Source: Blastococcus sp. TF02A-26 (GTDB lineage: Bacteria > Actinomycetota > Actinomycetes > Mycobacteriales > Geodermatophilaceae). From it: 64,000 nucleotides of DNA. A program made the position numbers and the translations under genes. Position 1 is the stretch's first letter. Each line of letters begins with the position of its first letter. A model generated the notes under the pieces. It worked only from the letters and a program-made list of their open reading frames with translations, searched no databases and was not told where the DNA came from. This document shows positions 60,282 to 64,000 of the stretch, one piece after another. The stretch lies in the NCBI RefSeq assembly GCF_003319125.1, contig NZ_QOHG01000003.1, positions 1 through 64,000 of the forward strand, written 5' to 3'.

Positions 60282-62042
60282 TCAGCGGCGGCGGGTCTCC
60301 GGGAACAGCAGGTCGACGAACCGCTCGGCGGTCGGCTGCGGCTCGTGGTTGGCCAGCCCCGGCCGCTCGTTGGCCTCGATGAAGACGTACTCGGGGCCGT
60401 CGACGGCCGGTACGAGGAAGTCGATACCGGTGACGGGGATGCCGAGGGCGTCCGCCGCGCGCACGGCCGCCTCCCCGATCTCCGGGTGCAGCCGCTCGGT
60501 GACGTCCTCGATCGTCCCGCCGGTGTGCAGGTTGGCCGTGCGCCGGACCTGCACGCGCTCCCCATGGGGCGGGACGTCGTCCATGGCGTAGCCGGCCTCC
60601 GCGACCACCTCGGCGGTCGTGTCGTCGAGCGGGATGCTCGACTCGCCACCGGTGGCCCGCTCCCGGCGCCGGCTGGTGCTCCGCACGAGGTCGACCACGG
60701 GGTGCCGCCCGTCGCCGATGACCTCCGCCGGCCGCCGGACCGCTGCGGCGACGACCTTCCCGTCGATCACGACGACGCGCAGGTCCTCGCCGTCCACGAG
60801 CTCCTCGACGAGCACGTCGGGGCAGAACTGCAGCGCCAGCCGCACCGCCCGCACCAGCTGGTCCTCGTCCCTGACGCCCACCGTGATGCCCCGGCCCTGC
60901 TCACCCCGCGCCGGCTTCACGACGACGGAGCCGGCGTCGGCCATGAGCGCCCGGGCGTCGTCGAGGTCGTCCTCGCGGGCCAGCGCGCCACGCGCCACCC
61001 GGACGCCGGCCCGCCGCATGATCCGCCGGGTGACCCGCTTGTCGTCGCAGCGGCTCATGGCCACGGCGCTGGTGAACTCCGACAGCGACTCGCGGGTGAG
61101 CACCGATCGGCCACCGAGGGTCAGCCGCATCTCGCCCCACTCCGCGTCGGTGACCTCGACGCGGATGCCGCGCCGCAGGGCCTCCTCGGCGATGATCGCC
61201 GCGTAGGGGTTGAGGTGCTCCAGGCCCGGCGGCCGGGAGGCGAACAGCGGCGTGTTGATCGGGTTCTTCCGCTTCACGCACACCGCCGGGACCCGGGTGA
61301 AGCCGAGCTTGCGGTAGAGCGTGATGGCCGGGGTGTTGTCGTGCATGACCGACAGGTCGAGGTACGCCCGGCCGCGGCCCACGTAGCGCTCGGCCAGCAC
61401 GCGCACCAGCGCCTCCCCGGTCCCCGGCGGCGCGTCCTGCTTGTCGGCGACCAGGCACCAGAGACTGGTGCCGCCCTCCGGGTCCCCGAACGCCAGGGCG
61501 TGGTCGACGCCGGTCACGGTGCCGACGATCTTGCGCGTCCGGGTGTCCTCGGCGACCAGGTAGCTGAAGGTCCGGGTGCGGTGGTTGGCCCACATGACCG
61601 CGGGGTCGGCGGCCACCATGCCGTTGCGCGCGTACAGGTCGTTGATGACCGCCATCTCGGCCTCGGAGGTCACCGTGCGGACGAAGACGCCCCGGATCAC
61701 GTCGGGCCTGGACCGGTAGCGGTGCAGGTCCAGGCGGTAGGTCAGCGACGGGTCGATGAACAGCTCGTCGGGCGCCATGCCCACGAGGACCTGGGGATCG
61801 CGCGGGTAGACGCAGATGTCGCGCCGTCCGGTCGCCTCGTCGCGCAGGGCGGCGACGATCCCGTCGAACTCGCGGAACGTCTGGCCGAACACCAGCCGCC
61901 CCCAGCCGAGGTCGAGCACGACGTCGTCGGCCATGCCCTCGAGCTCGTGCGCCGACGGCTCGTGCCAGGACCGGCTGGTGAGCGCCGGTGTGGACGCGAC
62001 GGTGGTGGTGCGGCGCTTGTGACCGGCGACCCGGGCAGACAC
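60282..62042 (-). CDS. ngg: N-acetylglutaminylglutamine synthetase (GNAT + ATP-grasp)
   Basis: A 586-residue fusion. The N-terminal half is a GNAT acetyltransferase (about 110-290; VRTVTSEAEMAVINDLYARN, YLDLSVMHDNTPAITLYRKL). The C-terminal half is an ATP-grasp ligase (about 310-580; VVVKPARGEQGRGITVGVRD, VEELVDGEDLRVVVIDGKVV, FIEANERPGL). In Pseudomonas and Sinorhizobium this enzyme acetylates and joins two glutamines to give NAGGN's dipeptide. GTG 62042 follows GAGGAGG. It lies 11 bp after asnO, forming the osmolyte operon. Confidence 0.92.
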   Translation of the reverse strand: MSARVAGHKRRTTTVASTPALTSRSWHEPSAHELEGMADDVVLDLGWGRLVFGQTFREFDGIVAALRDEATGRRDICVYPRDPQVLVGMAPDELFIDPSLTYRLDLHRYRSRPDVIRGVFVRTVTSEAEMAVINDLYARNGMVAADPAVMWANHRTRTFSYLVAEDTRTRKIVGTVTGVDHALAFGDPEGGTSLWCLVADKQDAPPGTGEALVRVLAERYVGRGRAYLDLSVMHDNTPAITLYRKLGFTRVPAVCVKRKNPINTPLFASRPPGLEHLNPYAAIIAEEALRRGIRVEVTDAEWGEMRLTLGGRSVLTRESLSEFTSAVAMSRCDDKRVTRRIMRRAGVRVARGALAREDDLDDARALMADAGSVVVKPARGEQGRGITVGVRDEDQLVRAVRLALQFCPDVLVEELVDGEDLRVVVIDGKVVAAAVRRPAEVIGDGRHPVVDLVRSTSRRRERATGGESSIPLDDTTAEVVAEAGYAMDDVPPHGERVQVRRTANLHTGGTIEDVTERLHPEIGEAAVRAADALGIPVTGIDFLVPAVDGPEYVFIEANERPGLANHEPQPTAERFVDLLFPETRRR

Positions 62043-62053
62043 GTCGTCCCTCC

Positions 62054-63835
62054 TCAGACCCCGTGGTTCTGCAGCCACAGCTCCAGCAGCCCGAGCTGCC
62101 ACAGCTTGTTGCCGCGCAACGGCGTGAGGTCGCCGTTGGGGTCGGCGAGCAGCGACTGCACGTACTCCGGCCGGAACAGCGCGCGCTCGCGGGCGGCGTC
62201 GCTGCTCAGGGCGTCGCGGACGAGGTCCAGCACCTTGCCCTCGAGGTGGGTGATCGCCGGCACCGGGAAGTAGCCCTTGGGCCGGTCGATGACCTCCGGC
62301 GGGATGATCCGCCGGCCGATGGCCTTGAGGACGCCCTTGCCGCCGTCGGCCAGCTTGAGCTCGGGCGGGCAGGCGGCGGCCAGCTCGACCAGGTCGTGGT
62401 CGAGGAAGGGCACGCGGGCCTCCAGGCCCCAGGCCATGCTCATGTTGTCCACCCGCTTGACCGGGTCGTCGACGAGCATGACCTCGCTGTCCAGCCGCAG
62501 CGCGGCGTCCACGGCGGTCTCGGCGCCGGGCGCCTCCATGTGCGCGGCGACGAACGCCCGGCTGACGTCCTCGTCGAGCCCGTAGCGGTCGGAGACCACC
62601 CGGAGCAGGCCGGCGTGGGTGCGGTCGAAGAACGCCGCGGCGTACCGGTCCACGGCCTCGGCGCGCGGGACCCCGGCCAGCGGCGGGTACCAGTGGTAGC
62701 CGGCGAACACCTCGTCGGCGCCCTGGCCGGACTGCACCACGCGGATCGACTCGCTCACCCGCTCCGACAGCAGGTCGAAGGCCACGACGTCGTGGCTGAC
62801 CATCGGCTCGGCCATGGCGCCGATGGCGTGGCCCAGCGCGCCGGCCAGCTCGTCGGAGCCCACCCGGATCCGGTGGTGGTTCGTGGAGAAGCGCTCGGCG
62901 ATGACGTCGGAGTAGGCGAACTCGTCGCCCTCCCGGCCGCCGACGGACTCGAAGCCGATGCTGTAGGTGGCCAGGCCCTGCTGGCCCTCCTGGGCGAGCA
63001 GACCCACGATGAGGCTGGAGTCCAGGCCACCGGAGAGCAGCACGCCGACCGGGATGTCGGCGACGAGCCGGCGGCGCACGGCGACCCGCAGCGCCTCCTC
63101 GATCGCGTCCTCCCAGTCCCGGGCCGACCAGGTCGCGTGCTCGGCGCGGCGCTCGTAGACCGGTGCCCAGTAGCGGTGCTCGCGGCTGGTGCCGTCGGCC
63201 TCGATGACCCGCACCGTGGCCGGGGGCAGCTTGCGGACGCCGTTGAGCAGCGTCCGCGGCGCCGGGACGACGGCGTGCCAGGTCAGGTAGTGGTGCAGCG
63301 CCACCGGGTCGATGGACGTGTCGACGTCGCCGGCCCGCAGCAGCGCGGGGAGCGTGGAGGCGAAGCGGAGGCGGCCGGGCGTCTCCGACAGGTAGAGCGG
63401 CTTGATGCCCAGCCGGTCGCGGGCCAGGACCACCCGGCCGGTGTCGCGCTCGTGGATGGCGAACACGAACATGCCGTGCAGGTGGTCGACGACGTCGGTG
63501 CCCCAGTGGTGGTAGCCCTTGAGGATCACCTCGGTGTCGCTGTGCGAGAAGAACCGGTAGCCGTGGCCCTCCAGCTCGGCGCGCAGCTCCTGGTAGTCGT
63601 AGATGCAGCCGTTGAAGACCGCGGTCAGGCCTAGCTCGTTGTCGACCATCGGCTGGCCCCCGGCGGCGGACAGGTCGATGACCGAGAGCCGGCGGTGCCC
63701 GAAGGCCACCCGGCCGGCGCTCCACATGCCCTGGCCGTCGGGGCCGCGGGGGACCAGCTGGTCCACCATCCGCCCGACCGCGGTGGTGTCGGCGAGGGTG
63801 CCGTCGAACCTGATCTCGCCCGAGAGGCCGCACAT
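62054..63835 (-). CDS. asnO: N-acetylglutaminylglutamine amidotransferase (asparagine synthase-like)
   Basis: A 593-residue class II glutamine amidotransferase/asparagine synthase-like protein. Cys2 (MCGLSGEIRFDG) is the glutaminase nucleophile, with RRLSVIDLSAAGGQP and FNGCIYDYQELR. The synthetase half has the PP-loop VLLSGGLDSSLIVGLL and VVQSGQGADEVFAGYHWYPP. Next to ngg it should amidate the dipeptide to give the compatible solute NAGGN, not asparagine. The start lies 60 bp from the terminator of the next gene. Confidence 0.93.
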   Translation of the reverse strand: MCGLSGEIRFDGTLADTTAVGRMVDQLVPRGPDGQGMWSAGRVAFGHRRLSVIDLSAAGGQPMVDNELGLTAVFNGCIYDYQELRAELEGHGYRFFSHSDTEVILKGYHHWGTDVVDHLHGMFVFAIHERDTGRVVLARDRLGIKPLYLSETPGRLRFASTLPALLRAGDVDTSIDPVALHHYLTWHAVVPAPRTLLNGVRKLPPATVRVIEADGTSREHRYWAPVYERRAEHATWSARDWEDAIEEALRVAVRRRLVADIPVGVLLSGGLDSSLIVGLLAQEGQQGLATYSIGFESVGGREGDEFAYSDVIAERFSTNHHRIRVGSDELAGALGHAIGAMAEPMVSHDVVAFDLLSERVSESIRVVQSGQGADEVFAGYHWYPPLAGVPRAEAVDRYAAAFFDRTHAGLLRVVSDRYGLDEDVSRAFVAAHMEAPGAETAVDAALRLDSEVMLVDDPVKRVDNMSMAWGLEARVPFLDHDLVELAAACPPELKLADGGKGVLKAIGRRIIPPEVIDRPKGYFPVPAITHLEGKVLDLVRDALSSDAARERALFRPEYVQSLLADPNGDLTPLRGNKLWQLGLLELWLQNHGV

Positions 63836-63895
63836 GCGAGTTGATCTAACCTGCGTGCCGGACCTCCCGCGACCGGGCCCGGCGGGTCGTGATCG

Positions 63896-63933
63896 GGGTC
63901 ACCGACCGTTCCACGTGGAACGGTCGGTGACCC
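63896..63933 (-). terminator. terminator of the probable subtilase gene
   Basis: A perfect 17-bp stem with an ACGT loop (63896-63912, 63917-63933), 6 bp after the downstream gene's stop codon. Confidence 0.8.
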
Positions 63934-63939
63934 GGGAGC

Positions 63940-64000
63940 TCAGCGCAGCGCCGCCACCGCCGCGACCACGTCGACCAGGCCGGCGCCCTTGTCGAACGAG
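63940..64000 (-). CDS. C-terminal end of a probable S8 (subtilisin-like) peptidase
   Basis: Only the last 19 codons are in the window: SFDKGAGLVDVVAAVAALR and TGA. The G-A-G-L-V-D-V-x-A-A-V ending is the typical close of actinobacterial subtilase catalytic domains. The family assignment rests on this short tail alone. Confidence 0.45.
   Translation of the reverse strand, partial: SFDKGAGLVDVVAAVAALR

Noticed and set aside
62054-63833. Extension of the ngg frame through the asnO region (1183 codons)
   Set aside because: The upstream part is Arg/Pro/Gly shadow translation of asnO in another frame; a GTG with a strong ribosome-binding site at 62042 starts ngg.
1-64000. tRNA, rRNA genes and CRISPR arrays
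   Set aside because: No tRNA-like cloverleaf, rRNA sequence or regularly spaced repeat-spacer array was seen on either strand.

Overview
The window is very GC-rich, densely coding DNA with many GTG starts. It carries actinobacterial hallmarks: a DUF222 (13E12-type) gene with a mycobacterial-type SOS box, an LCP cell-wall ligase, the 180-kDa NAD-glutamate dehydrogenase, SpoIIE/RsbW-type regulators, and the NAGGN and trehalose osmolyte pathways. Together with a chemotaxis cluster and a spore-photoproduct-lyase homologue, this suggests a motile, desiccation- and radiation-tolerant soil or rock actinomycete of the Geodermatophilaceae type (Geodermatophilus, Blastococcus or Modestobacter). That placement is inference; there is no rRNA here to prove it.

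Layout. 1-9.5 kb: end of a DUF222 gene, recQ, a carbamoyltransferase, a DUF4383 membrane protein, an acyl-CoA dehydrogenase, an ArsR/VOC pair and an LCP protein. 9.5-21.7 kb: xthA (exonuclease III), interrupted and repaired by an 11.3-kb integrative element lying between 67-bp direct repeats (10170-10236 and 21480-21546). The element encodes a tyrosine integrase, an excisionase-like HTH protein, a MobF relaxase-helicase, a decayed IS1380-type transposase, a convergent restriction-modification pair, a DUF433/PIN-like toxin-antitoxin pair and a DUF5677 protein. It has no type IV secretion genes, so it looks like an integrative mobilizable element (IME). The displaced chromosomal 3' end of xthA lies beyond the right repeat. 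21.7-39 kb: spore photoproduct lyase homologue, YaaA, two SpoIIE-type phosphatases with an RsbW-type kinase, azoreductase/HxlR, amidase, NAD-glutamate dehydrogenase, a holin-like membrane protein, an AAA ATPase and a ZIP transporter.

39.2-55.2 kb: a minus-strand chemotaxis region. An overlapping operon reads cheB-cheR-cheY-cheX-cheY-(167-aa protein). A cheA-cheW pair follows, together with four tandem chemoreceptor genes, each closed by its own strong hairpin. No flagellar structural genes are in the window. 55.4-64 kb: otsA/otsB trehalose synthesis downstream of two overlapping fluoride-channel genes, a GGDEF-EAL membrane protein, the asnO-ngg pair for the osmolyte N-acetylglutaminylglutamine amide, and the last codons of a probable subtilase.

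How it fits together: the backbone is devoted to sensing (receptors, c-di-GMP, partner-switching phosphatases) and to stress survival (trehalose, NAGGN, DNA repair). The most unusual part is the IME. It inserts into the most conserved catalytic region of a DNA-repair gene and supplies a replacement catalytic tail, so the host enzyme remains intact but is chimaeric.
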